64,000 nt of DNA from Oscillospiraceae bacterium (GTDB lineage: Bacteria; Bacillota; Clostridia; Oscillospirales; Ruminococcaceae). A program made the translations under genes and the position numbers. The notes beneath the pieces were generated by a model, which did not search any database, was not told the DNA's origin, and was given only the letters and a program-made list of their open reading frames with translations. Shown one piece after another: positions 30,002-37,877 of the stretch (position 1 is its first letter; each line of letters starts with the position of its first letter). Location of the stretch: the NCBI GenBank assembly GCA_009781425.1, contig WQYC01000005.1, positions 1 to 64,000 of the forward strand, written 5' to 3'.

Positions 30002-30418
30002 TTATACTTTTTTAATATAAATTTTCTTACATACTATTTCATATTCACAGTTAAAATCAGCGTCTATCATTCCTTGCTTCCATTGTTCGTCTTGCAATAA
30101 TTCTAACTCGCCATATCCCCAACTCATCGTTCCATAAAACCATTTATTAACTTTAGGGACACTAAAACTATATGAACTTACATTCTTATAAATTAAAGCG
30201 TATAGTTTTTGTTTTATTAGGAGAATTATTTTTATATTTATTCCGCAATTCTTAGTTCTTTCAACAACAATATTTTCTATTATTGAATCATGAAAACCAT
30301 CATTTTTATAATATAGATTTAAATATTCTTTTGAAAGTTTATCTTTAATAGAATTAAAATACTTAAAATATTGTTTTGTCGTTTCATTATCAAAATCAAA
30401 TTTTGTATAATATTTCAT
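30002..30418 (-). CDS. Hypothetical protein, A/T-rich
   Basis: 138 residues, soluble, rich in Tyr, Lys and Asn, with a NDGFHDSIIENI segment near residue 40. No family is recognised with confidence. The small size, low GC against its neighbours and position between housekeeping genes suggest a recently acquired accessory gene, possibly an immunity-type protein. It starts 24 bases after the M18 peptidase stop; the region 29921-30001 downstream holds an A/T hairpin (29941-29966). Confidence 0.6.
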   Translation of the reverse strand: MKYYTKFDFDNETTKQYFKYFNSIKDKLSKEYLNLYYKNDGFHDSIIENIVVERTKNCGINIKIILLIKQKLYALIYKNVSSYSFSVPKVNKWFYGTMSWGYGELELLQDEQWKQGMIDADFNCEYEIVCKKIYIKKV

Positions 30419-30441
30419 AACGTATTCCTCACTGTCAATGA

Positions 30442-31866
30442 TTAACTATTAATAAAAGCTCCAAACGCCCTATAAGCCTCGTAAACATCATTCTTCGCCG
30501 TAATTTCCATCGGCGCGTGCATTGACAGCACCGGCACGCCCACGTCAATCGTGTCGATATTCAGATTCGCAAGGAACATCGCGACAGTCCCGCCGCCGCC
30601 CATGTCCACCTTGCCGAGCTCGCCCGTCTGCCAAGCGATTTTGTTATCGTCGAACAGCTTGCGGATTTCCGCGGTAAACTCCGCGCTTGCATCGCTTGTA
30701 CCTGCCTTGCCGCGCGAGCCTGTGTACTTCGTGAGCGCAACGCCGTAGTTGATATACGCAACGTTCAGCTTCTCGGTAACGTCAGGAAATGTCGGGTCGA
30801 AAGCGGCGTTTACGTCTGCTGAAAGACAGCGTGAGTTACTTAAAAGTGTCCGAAGTGCAACGCTCTGCATTTCCGCCAAATCAGCTAAGAAAAACTTCAT
30901 ATAAGCTGATTTTAAGCCGGTATTTCCGTCACTGCCGACTTCTTCTTTGTCAGTTAAAACGACGACTGCGGTTTTCTGTGGCGTTTTCTTGAGGTCGAGC
31001 AAAGCTTTCAGCGTTGTGTACGCGCAAACCCTGTCGTCCTGACCGTAAGAACCAATCAGCGAGCGGTCAAAGCCGATGTCGCGGGCTTTGAAAGCGGGGA
31101 CTGCTTCAAGCTCTGCGCTTAGTAAATCTGCTTCAATAATGCCGTATTTCTCGTTTAAAAGCTTCATGATATTGAGCTTCACAAGCTCGCTACCGTCGTC
31201 CTCTCTGAAAGGTCGTGAGCCTATCAAAATATTCAGTTCTTCGCCCTTTATGAGCTTGTTTGCGGGGCGTTTGTACTGCTCCTCTGCAAGGTGCGGAAGC
31301 AGGTCAGTGACCGCGAAAACAGGGTCGCTATCGTCTTCGCCGATGTTAATTTTAACTTCTGATAAATCGGATTTAATGACCACGCCATGCAGTGCAAGCG
31401 GCACCGCCGTCCACTGATATTTCTTGATTCCGCCGTAGTAGTGCGTCTTGAAATACGCAAGCTCGCCGTCCTCATAGAGCGGACGTTGTTTTAAGTCCAA
31501 GCGCGGCGAATCTATGTGCGAAGCGAGCAGATTCACGCCCTTGTCTAAGCTCTCTTTTCCGATAATCGCGGCGATTACGCTTTTGCCGCGATTGACAGTG
31601 TAAATTTTGTCGCCGGCTTTATATTTTTTGCCCGCTTCAAAGAGGGAAAATCCTGCTTTTTCAAGCTCAGTTACCGCCTGCTGAACAGCTTCGCGTTCGG
31701 TTTTTGCAAGGTCTAAAAAAGCCTTGTAACCGTCGCAGAATTTATCAGCTTTTTTCTGCTCTGCTTCCGTGAAAATCTTCGCCGTGTTCCTTCTTTTGAT
31801 GAACAATTTTTCCTTTAATTCTTTTGATTTTGCGTTCTTTTTTTCTTGGTTAGCCTTGTTTGCCAT
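30442..31866 (-). CDS. apeA: M18 family aminopeptidase
   Basis: 474 residues, full length. Metal and catalytic residues are seen in LLASHIDSPRLD, VLTDKEEVGSDGNTG, DVNAAFDPTF and SMHAPMEITAKNDV. The M18 enzymes are cytoplasmic dodecameric zinc aminopeptidases that trim peptides, often with acidic N-termini. The N-terminal 40 residues are very Lys-rich. Preceded by AAGGAGAAA. Twelve bases follow the transglycosylase gene stop, so an operon with coaE and tsaC upstream is likely. Confidence 0.92.
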   Translation of the reverse strand: MANKANQEKKNAKSKELKEKLFIKRRNTAKIFTEAEQKKADKFCDGYKAFLDLAKTEREAVQQAVTELEKAGFSLFEAGKKYKAGDKIYTVNRGKSVIAAIIGKESLDKGVNLLASHIDSPRLDLKQRPLYEDGELAYFKTHYYGGIKKYQWTAVPLALHGVVIKSDLSEVKINIGEDDSDPVFAVTDLLPHLAEEQYKRPANKLIKGEELNILIGSRPFREDDGSELVKLNIMKLLNEKYGIIEADLLSAELEAVPAFKARDIGFDRSLIGSYGQDDRVCAYTTLKALLDLKKTPQKTAVVVLTDKEEVGSDGNTGLKSAYMKFFLADLAEMQSVALRTLLSNSRCLSADVNAAFDPTFPDVTEKLNVAYINYGVALTKYTGSRGKAGTSDASAEFTAEIRKLFDDNKIAWQTGELGKVDMGGGGTVAMFLANLNIDTIDVGVPVLSMHAPMEITAKNDVYEAYRAFGAFINS

Positions 31867-31878
31867 AATCTTTCTCCT

Positions 31879-32469
31879 TTATGAATACAGTTTTATGTAG
31901 TTTTCGTAAGCGGTATTAACCTTGTGAATATAGTGCCTTGTGTCAGAGTCGGGGACCGCGGTTAAAGTCCGTCCGTCAGCGGAATAATCGGGATTGTTCA
32001 GCCATCTGATTACCGTATTATCTCCTGCGAAATAAGCCGCCAGTGCGCAGTCTAAGTCGCCGAAATTCTCCAAATGATACGCGATTAAATAACTGCCGTA
32101 ACGAATATTATCGTCGGGATTGAACATATTATCGAAGCTAATTTCACTCTCCCGAAGCCGATAAACACTGAGCCAATCGAAGGTATCCTCCATGATTTGC
32201 ATGAGCCCGCGCGCGCCTACATTCGACACTGCGTCAGCTTCAAAGCTGCTCTCGGTTTTAATAACAGCATAAATCAAAAACTTGTCAAGTCCGTACTCAT
32301 TTGCATATTTTTCAACATACTGCGTAAACTCAAGCGGGTGCGTGCGCAAAAGCCATTCGTGCTGTAAATAATCATGCACAAATTTCGCAGAAGCAATCAA
32401 AATCGCTGTGATTAAAAACGCGATTATTACTGCGAAAATCGGCGACTTTTTTCTTCGTCTTTCTCTCAT
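31879..32469 (-). CDS. Lytic transglycosylase (SLT domain), membrane-anchored
   Basis: 196 residues with a basic N-terminus, one membrane helix (about 11-30) and an SLT domain (about 45-185). The catalytic Glu is in YAVIKTESSF near residue 71, followed by GARGLMQIM and a late AYFAGDNTVIRWL. It cleaves peptidoglycan with 1,6-anhydro product. Small anchored SLT proteins of this kind sit beside coaE in many Clostridia. Its ATG overlaps the coaE stop by four bases. Confidence 0.9.
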   Translation of the reverse strand: MRERRRKKSPIFAVIIAFLITAILIASAKFVHDYLQHEWLLRTHPLEFTQYVEKYANEYGLDKFLIYAVIKTESSFEADAVSNVGARGLMQIMEDTFDWLSVYRLRESEISFDNMFNPDDNIRYGSYLIAYHLENFGDLDCALAAYFAGDNTVIRWLNNPDYSADGRTLTAVPDSDTRHYIHKVNTAYENYIKLYS

Positions 32470-33065
32470 TTTATATCCTCAATTACTCTTTTAACAGCCT
32501 TCAAAAAGCTTTCTGTATCGCTGTTATTTTCAATAAAATAATCGGCTTTTTCTTTGTAGAAATCTGCACTCGGTTGTGAATTTAAACGCAGAAGTGCGTC
32601 GGCTTCACTTATATTATCGCGCGCCGTTATCCGCTGTATGCAAGCGGTTTTATCTGCGACAACAGCGACAATTTTTCCGCAAAAATCATCAGCTCCGCCT
32701 TGATATAAAGTAGGCGCGTCAAGCAGGAAATTCTTTTCGCCTTTTTCAGCTTCGCGCTGAATTAAATTCACAATTTCGTAGATTATAAACGGGAAAATTA
32801 TTCGCTCGTATTCCTTTAATTTCGCGCTGTCCGAAAAGACAAGCCGCGCCATTTTAACTCTGTCGAATTCATTGTTTGTGTAAGCTTCGGGGAAGGCGTT
32901 CTTCACAGCTTCGGCGCACTTTTCGCTTTGAATTACGCGTCTCGCTTCCATGTCGCAGTCAATTGCGCAGAAGCCGTTTTCCGCGAAAACCCGCGCGGCA
33001 AGGCTCTTCCCTGCCCCCGACATTCCTGTAAGTCCAATAATATTTAACTCGTTAAAACTTTTCAT
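32466..33065 (-). CDS. coaE: Dephospho-CoA kinase
   Basis: 199 residues. P-loop GMSGAGKS near residue 13, DCDMEARRV, and the lid and C-terminal segment ENNSDTESFLKAV. It performs the last step of CoA synthesis. Overlaps tsaC upstream by 14 bases and the transglycosylase downstream by four, so it is translationally coupled in an operon. Confidence 0.93.
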   Translation of the reverse strand: MKSFNELNIIGLTGMSGAGKSLAARVFAENGFCAIDCDMEARRVIQSEKCAEAVKNAFPEAYTNNEFDRVKMARLVFSDSAKLKEYERIIFPFIIYEIVNLIQREAEKGEKNFLLDAPTLYQGGADDFCGKIVAVVADKTACIQRITARDNISEADALLRLNSQPSADFYKEKADYFIENNSDTESFLKAVKRVIEDIK

Positions 33066-33987
33066 TTTCTACCTTTAATACATTAAATTCCGCCGCTCGA
33101 ATAATGCGATTGTACAGTGCCAAGCCGATTCCGCAAGGTTCGGGGAGCCTGATGAATACCTGCTTTGCGCCGAGCTCGTCGAACTCGCGCAGCTTTGCGA
33201 ACAGCGTCTGCGTTTCGGGATTTGCGATTACAAACTCGCCGAGTCCCGCAACGTCGCCCTCAACCGCAATTACCTCAGCGCGCGGCGAATAGTGCTTGTA
33301 TTTAGTGCCGGGGGATAACGGGCGGACAGAATCGTCCGCCCCTACATGATAACCCTCAACAACAACCTCGCCGAATTCTGAAAGCATTTCCGCTGTAACT
33401 GCGCCCGGTCGCAGAATTTTTATTTTATTTTCATCAAACATAATTACCGTGCTTTCAACACCGCAGGAGCAATCGCCGCCGTCGATTATAAGCGGGATTT
33501 TCCCGTTCATGTCTGCAAAAACGTGCGCGGCTTTCGTCGGGCTCGGGCTCCCCGAGATGTTCGCGGACGGCGCGGCAAGCGGGAATCCGCAGGCTTTTAT
33601 AAGCTCGAGCGCAACAGGGTGCGCCGGAACACGCACCGCCACGGTGTTAAGTCCGCAGCTGATTTCGCTCGGAATTATATCTGCAACTCTACGCAAAACC
33701 ATAGTTAGCGCACCTGCCCAAAACCGCTCTGCAAGCCTTGCTGCAAGCTCGTGGATTTCCAAACCTAAACCTCGCACCATTTCCAAATCCGATGCGTGGA
33801 CAATGAGCGGATTGTCGCGCGGGCGCCCCTTTGCAACGAATATTTTCTCAATTGCGGCGGGGTTCAGCGCGTTCGCGGCTAAGCCGTAAACAGTTTCAGT
33901 GGGAATCGCAACGATTTCGCCGTTTGTAAGAAGCGAAGCGGCTTCGGCTATGACGGCGGGGGTGGGGGAGTTAATTATTGATTTCAT
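33052..33987 (-). CDS. tsaC: L-threonylcarbamoyladenylate synthase (Sua5/YwlC type)
   Basis: 311 residues with a YrdC domain (about 1-200; IPTETVYGLAANA, KGRPRDNPLIVH, SANISGSPSPT) and a C-terminal Sua5 domain. It makes the threonylcarbamoyl-AMP used for t6A37 on ANN-decoding tRNAs. The linker between domains contains a palindromic repeat translated as GADDSVRP, just before the conserved SPGTKYKHY, so the insertion is tolerated in frame. Its 5' end overlaps the LRR lipoprotein gene by four bases. Confidence 0.93.
   Translation of the reverse strand: MKSIINSPTPAVIAEAASLLTNGEIVAIPTETVYGLAANALNPAAIEKIFVAKGRPRDNPLIVHASDLEMVRGLGLEIHELAARLAERFWAGALTMVLRRVADIIPSEISCGLNTVAVRVPAHPVALELIKACGFPLAAPSANISGSPSPTKAAHVFADMNGKIPLIIDGGDCSCGVESTVIMFDENKIKILRPGAVTAEMLSEFGEVVVEGYHVGADDSVRPLSPGTKYKHYSPRAEVIAVEGDVAGLGEFVIANPETQTLFAKLREFDELGAKQVFIRLPEPCGIGLALYNRIIRAAEFNVLKVENEKF
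33312..33345. repeat. Palindromic interspersed repeat inside tsaC
   Basis: GGGCGGAC (33320-33327) pairs with GTCCGCCC (33334-33341), followed by CTAC, giving the GTAGGGGCGGAC...GTCCGCCCG form read on the minus strand. It is translated within the tsaC linker. Confidence 0.7.
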
Positions 33988-35549
33988 TCTTCTGCACCAT
34001 TTACAGCTTCATAAAACTCTTGCGGAAAATCAAAACCTTCATGAAGTACGTCACAAAAAACACTGCAATAATATTGAATTGACTCTTTATAATAAGACAC
34101 ACCTTTGTAAGTAATATTTATTAAATTCGGACAATCATCAAAAACACCCAAATCAAGACGCGTCACACTTTCGGGAATCGTTATGCTCGTTATTCCTGTT
34201 TGCGAAAACGCGCCAAATTTAATCGTTTCAACACCGTTGCCTAAATCAACACTTGTTAGATTTTCAGAACCCCAAAATGCGTTACTCTTTATTTCAATTA
34301 CGCTGTCGGGAATCACTATGCTTGTAATTCCCGTATTAGCAAACGCATCCCAGCCAATATATGCTACACTGTCACCAAACACAGCACTGGTTAAGTATTC
34401 ACAATTAATAAATGCATAACCGCCGATATGTGTCACATTGTCGGGTATTGCAATGCTCGTCAGCCGCGAACCTGCGAAAGCATTACTACCGATATGCGTA
34501 ACGGCTTCAGGTATGATTATACTCGTTAAATTTGTATTTTCAAACGCGTGATTTGCTATTGTTTGTGTATCCTCGCGGAGTTCAACAACAGTATTTTCAT
34601 TTATTTGGTTTTTATAACCTAAAGCATTTCTTCCAATATAAACCACCCCTTCAGGTTGCGCTAAGTACCATGGCGTTCCAATAAAAGTTTCTTTATAGAT
34701 TTCAATGAAACCGTCATGAAGGTCTATGTCGTTCAATCCCGAGCCAAAAAATGCCCTGTTCCCGATATATGATACGCTTTCCGGTATTATTATACTTTTC
34801 AATTTTTTACATTCGCCGAATACAAAAGCACTTATTCTTGTTACTCCATCTTTTATCGTAACGTTAGTCAACCTTTCACAATTACTGAAGGCACCAAAAC
34901 CAATATATTTCAAGCCACTACCAAGTGTAACATCTGTTACACCGCTAAATCCGAATGCTGATAAATCAATATTCGTTACACTATCAGGAATATCAATAAT
35001 TGACAATGATTTATTACCCCAAAAAGCTTCTTGACCGATAGTTGTTACGCTATCAGGTATTTCATTGATTATCAAAAACTTGCAACCTCTGAATGCATAT
35101 TTTCCGATACTTGTTACAGTATTGGGGATATAGACATATTTTATATTATCCTTAAAAACAGGGATTGGCTCTTTATAATAAGTCCCATGAATACCGACAA
35201 CAGGTTCATCATCTATCATTGCGGGTATACGCACTGTAGTTTCATGTCCCCAATATCGCGTAATCACCATACCCTCAAGCCTCTCGTCATACTCATAAGT
35301 GAAATAGTTTTCGGGAGTTTCTTCCAAATCCTCCGGATTAAATTCTTTCGCTTCTTCTTCCGCTTCCTGTTCAGGTTCGGGTTCTTCCTCAACCTCCGCT
35401 TCTTCCTGCGGTTCAAAAAGTTCATCATTCCCCTCCTGTGGAGGGGTGTCGCCGATAGGCGACGGGGTGGTTAAAGTTTCAACAAGCTCGGCTTCCCCGC
35501 ACCCTGCAAGCAAAGCCGCAATCAGCATTAAAGCGATAAATTTTTTCAT
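33984..35549 (-). CDS. BspA-like LRR_5 lipoprotein
   Basis: 521 residues. Lipobox LLAGC puts the lipidated Cys at 17. There follow a repeat-derived TTPSPIGDTPPQEG insert, a long acidic Glu/Pro linker (about 45-75), then about thirteen LRR_5 repeats of about 23 residues (SVTxIGxxAFxxCxxLTSIxIPD) from about 110 to 480. BspA-type proteins are surface-exposed and bind host or matrix proteins. The last 40 residues depart from the repeat. It overlaps tsaC by four bases, an unusual operon partner for a surface protein. Confidence 0.85.
   Translation of the reverse strand: MKKFIALMLIAALLAGCGEAELVETLTTPSPIGDTPPQEGNDELFEPQEEAEVEEEPEPEQEAEEEAKEFNPEDLEETPENYFTYEYDERLEGMVITRYWGHETTVRIPAMIDDEPVVGIHGTYYKEPIPVFKDNIKYVYIPNTVTSIGKYAFRGCKFLIINEIPDSVTTIGQEAFWGNKSLSIIDIPDSVTNIDLSAFGFSGVTDVTLGSGLKYIGFGAFSNCERLTNVTIKDGVTRISAFVFGECKKLKSIIIPESVSYIGNRAFFGSGLNDIDLHDGFIEIYKETFIGTPWYLAQPEGVVYIGRNALGYKNQINENTVVELREDTQTIANHAFENTNLTSIIIPEAVTHIGSNAFAGSRLTSIAIPDNVTHIGGYAFINCEYLTSAVFGDSVAYIGWDAFANTGITSIVIPDSVIEIKSNAFWGSENLTSVDLGNGVETIKFGAFSQTGITSITIPESVTRLDLGVFDDCPNLINITYKGVSYYKESIQYYCSVFCDVLHEGFDFPQEFYEAVNGAEE
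35430..35463. repeat. Double-hairpin palindromic repeat inside the LRR lipoprotein gene
   Basis: CCCCTCC/GGAGGGG (35430-35436, 35440-35446) is followed by GTCGCC/GGCGAC (35448-35453, 35458-35463). It is translated right after the lipobox region as part of the linker. Confidence 0.65.
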
Positions 35550-35553
35550 GTCC

Positions 35554-36024
35554 TCACAACCTTATCTCAAACTCAATTTCATGTTTAATAGGTATATTTT
35601 CCTCACCGAGCAGCGGAATCGTCGGCTTCAGCCTTCTCATGCCGTCAGCGGAATTTATATGCGTTGCAATCCAGTCAAAACCGCGCCTTTGATAAAAGCG
35701 AATCGCGTGAATAATATCGTTCGTGGTCACGAGCCAAAGCCGCGCGCAGTTGTTTTCTTTTGCAACCTCCAAAACCGCGTCAATCAGCGCAGAGCCTACG
35801 CCCTTGTTCTCCTCAAAGCTGTTCAGCGACGTAATTTCGCAGCCGCGCTCGTCTATATTATAAGTCACAAGCCCGTTTATTTTTTCGTCTGAAACCGAGA
35901 CAAAACCCGGAAGCTTCGTGCCGTCATGAGCCGTTTCACGGCTGACAATCGGCAAGCCCCACTCGCGTTTAAGTATTTCTGTTACAGCTTCACGGTTTTC
36001 GGCGGTGATTGGTTTTATGTTCAT
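35554..36024 (-). CDS. GNAT family N-acetyltransferase
   Basis: 156 residues from ATG 36024, chosen because AAAGGAC precedes it and homology begins at MNIKPITAENREAV. A longer frame to 36072 lies within the upstream gene. Acetyl-CoA binding motif GVGSALIDAVLEVA (near 85-98), then RFYQRRGFDW typical of motif B. The substrate is unknown. The upstream 210-residue gene overlaps by ATGA. Partial copies of this gene's 5' end occur at 36681-36710 and 37264-37313. Confidence 0.85.
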   Translation of the reverse strand: MNIKPITAENREAVTEILKREWGLPIVSRETAHDGTKLPGFVSVSDEKINGLVTYNIDERGCEITSLNSFEENKGVGSALIDAVLEVAKENNCARLWLVTTNDIIHAIRFYQRRGFDWIATHINSADGMRRLKPTIPLLGEENIPIKHEIEFEIRL

Positions 36025-36653
36025 TTTATCATGTCCTTTCGGCTTCGGAGCTGATATTTTTTGAAATACCACCCTTTGTTGATTTCGCTCAATGCCCTTT
36101 CGCTTATTCTCGCAGAAGCGGGTTTTTCTTCTTTGAAGGAATCGGCTGTAGGTACAAAAAACCTAAACGGCTTAGTAATGCTTTTAATATAATCGGTAAC
36201 CTCTTTCCAAAAGGCATACGATAAAGGCTGATGTTCACGAATATCCTCGTAAATATAGTATTTACCCTTCTCATCTCCAAGGTTTATTTGAAAGCCTTTT
36301 GTAAACATTATCCTTGGAAATTGAATGTCATCCTCCGGCCATTTATTTTGATAAATCCAGTTAATTGGTTCATTTCTGACAAAGAAAAGGTCGGGTTTTT
36401 CACTTCCCAAAGTAAAATCAATTGCATATATAAAAGATGCAAAACCATCAGGTTTTTCCTCCGCGGCAAAATAATTATAAAATTTTGTATACCGCTCAAG
36501 AACCTGTGCAAAGCCGTGAATCTCGGCAGCAAGGGTTGACAAACGAAATGCTGCTTGCTTCAACTCAAGAAACTTATAAATGTCGGCAAATTCATCCGGT
36601 GTAACAAAAAATTTCAATGTATAATGCCCGCCGAATTTTATCCTTTCCGGCAT
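36021..36653 (-). CDS. Hypothetical protein
   Basis: 210 residues, soluble, rich in aromatic and charged residues. It contains SEKPDLFFVRNEPINWIYQ and a central EDIREHQPLSYAFWKEV segment. I recognise no domain. Good Shine-Dalgarno (GAGGAGGAG) before ATG 36653. It overlaps the GNAT start by four bases. It lies between two copies of the GNAT 5' end, so it is probably an inserted accessory gene. Confidence 0.65.
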   Translation of the reverse strand: MPERIKFGGHYTLKFFVTPDEFADIYKFLELKQAAFRLSTLAAEIHGFAQVLERYTKFYNYFAAEEKPDGFASFIYAIDFTLGSEKPDLFFVRNEPINWIYQNKWPEDDIQFPRIMFTKGFQINLGDEKGKYYIYEDIREHQPLSYAFWKEVTDYIKSITKPFRFFVPTADSFKEEKPASARISERALSEINKGWYFKKYQLRSRKDMIK

Positions 36654-36680
36654 GATTCCACTCCTCCTCGTTATATAAAT

Positions 36681-36710
36681 TTGGTTTTATGTTCATTTTT
36701 ATTCTTTCGA
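36681..36710 (-). repeat. Partial copy of the GNAT gene 5' end (copy B)
   Basis: On the minus strand CGAAAGAATAAAAATGAACATAAAACC repeats the translation start region of the gene at 36024 in reduced form (about 27 bases; ATG at 36696). It marks the boundary between the SUKH gene and the 210-residue gene. Confidence 0.65.
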
Positions 36711-36724
36711 TTATGTTTATAATG

Positions 36725-37165
36725 TCAAGTTGATAATATACCGCTATGCCACTCAACAACCCATGTTTTGAAATCGGGTGTGACTATTCTGAACTCATTT
36801 TCAATGGGATAATACACCCCTACCTTGCCGTCGGATATTCGACCGTTTTCAATTCTAAAACCAAAATATTCACCGCAACCATTATTGGCAAAGAAAAGGA
36901 TTTTATGGGGTGGTACAGTGTAGGACATCTTCAAGAAACTACAATGACAGTTGTACAATTCGATGATTTCGCTTGAATTGCCCACTAACCAACAACCAAA
37001 TCGATTCTCTTTTATACCATTTGTTTCTTTCAAGACTTCTAATAACTCCCCCGAGAGTGTGACGTGAAGAGTTTCTTCTATTTGAGCTATTTCCTGTTCA
37101 TTTATCGCTTCTAAAAAAGTTAATTCAGTTTCGTTAACACTTTGGAATATCTTTTTCCAATGCAT
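36725..37165 (-). CDS. SMI1/KNR4 (SUKH-1) family protein
   Basis: 146 residues with the SUKH fold pattern: EQEIAQIEETLHVTLSGELLEVLKETNG at about 24-51, a central loop, then FFANNGCGEYFGFRIE. Bacterial SUKH proteins are mostly immunity proteins against polymorphic or contact-dependent toxins. No toxin gene adjoins, so it is an orphan immunity candidate. GGGGAGG precedes ATG. It is flanked on both sides by duplicated gene-end sequences (see 36681-36710 and 37223-37313). Confidence 0.85.
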   Translation of the reverse strand: MHWKKIFQSVNETELTFLEAINEQEIAQIEETLHVTLSGELLEVLKETNGIKENRFGCWLVGNSSEIIELYNCHCSFLKMSYTVPPHKILFFANNGCGEYFGFRIENGRISDGKVGVYYPIENEFRIVTPDFKTWVVEWHSGILST

Positions 37166-37187
37166 TGTACAACCTCCCCATTATAAT

Positions 37188-37236
37188 AAACTGCCAACTG
37201 TACATTGTTAATTGTTCATTGTCCGTCACTCCTGCA
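37188..37236. repeat. TGTACATTGTTAATTG-type extragenic repeat, copy 1
   Basis: Alternating TGTACATTGT and TTAATTGTTCATTG units, then CGTCACTCCTGCACATT. The same composite recurs at 37818-37877 after prfA. Confidence 0.65.
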
Positions 37237-37313
37237 CATTCGCTAATTTCGCCGCTTGGTTAGCGGTTTTCGGCGGTGATTGGTTTTATGTTCATTTTTT
37301 GTCCTTTCGGTTT
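37223..37313 (-). pseudogene. Scar: GNAT 5' end fused to prfA 3' end
   Basis: Reading the minus strand, ATG 37295 begins ten codons identical to the GNAT gene start at 36024 (MNIKPITAEN). This is followed at about 37262 by the last twelve codons of prfA (ANQAAKLANVQE, stop at about 37225). The two parts are out of frame. It cannot encode a useful product. It records a duplication and deletion event joining two genes that now flank the accretion zone. Confidence 0.75.
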
Positions 37314-37329
37314 TGCTTATTGGGTAAAG

Positions 37330-37797
37330 TTATAATTGCATAGTCAACCATGTAATTTCATCTTCCGTATCGCTTTGCATTTCATCAATGACAAAACCAC
37401 ATTTTTCATAAAATGAAATGGCATTTCTGCTTGACGGAACATGAAAACTGCTTGCATTTACATTCTTTGCATCGAATAAAAGATTATTAAAAATCCTTGT
37501 ACCGATTCCTTGTGAGTGATATTCAGGCATTATATATAAGTTTGACACAGAATATTTATGCTTATCGGCATTCCCAAAATCAACAAACGCCCCTGTTCCT
37601 ACAACTATATCGTTTTGCTCTGCAACATAAACAACTTTCCAAGTTAATTGATTCGATAAGCTTTCTAATGTGTTATAAGATTTATATTTTTCAATGATAG
37701 CTTTTGAATGATATTCTGACATTATCTCGTCAAAATTTCTGTCAAGTATTATCTTGATTTGTTCAATATCATCTTTTTTAGCTTTTCTGATTTCCAT
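37330..37797 (-). CDS. GNAT family N-acetyltransferase (second)
   Basis: 155 residues, full GNAT domain: N-terminal EIRKAKKDDIEQIK, VSNLYIMPEYHSQGIGTRIFNNLLF for acetyl-CoA binding and AISFYEKCGFV near the end. Not closely related to the GNAT at 35554-36024. Lower GC than prfA. It is bounded by copies of the repeat after prfA and of the GNAT 5' end, consistent with insertion after prfA. Substrate unknown. Confidence 0.85.
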   Translation of the reverse strand: MEIRKAKKDDIEQIKIILDRNFDEIMSEYHSKAIIEKYKSYNTLESLSNQLTWKVVYVAEQNDIVVGTGAFVDFGNADKHKYSVSNLYIMPEYHSQGIGTRIFNNLLFDAKNVNASSFHVPSSRNAISFYEKCGFVIDEMQSDTEDEITWLTMQL

Positions 37798-37817
37798 TTT
37801 TCAACCCCGAATTATAT

Positions 37818-37877
37818 AAATACTGTCAATTGTACATTGTTCATTGTACATTGTTAATTGTTCGTCACTCCTGCACA
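37818..37877. repeat. TGTACATTGTTAATTG-type extragenic repeat, copy 2
   Basis: Matches the composite at 37188-37236 and runs into the prfA stop codon. Such A/T-rich iterated units are noncoding here. Confidence 0.65.

Noticed and set aside
37188-37877. CRISPR-like spaced repeats
   Set aside because: The TGTACATTGTT units are irregular, contiguous and few, with no uniform spacers; they are extragenic repeats joined to gene-end copies.
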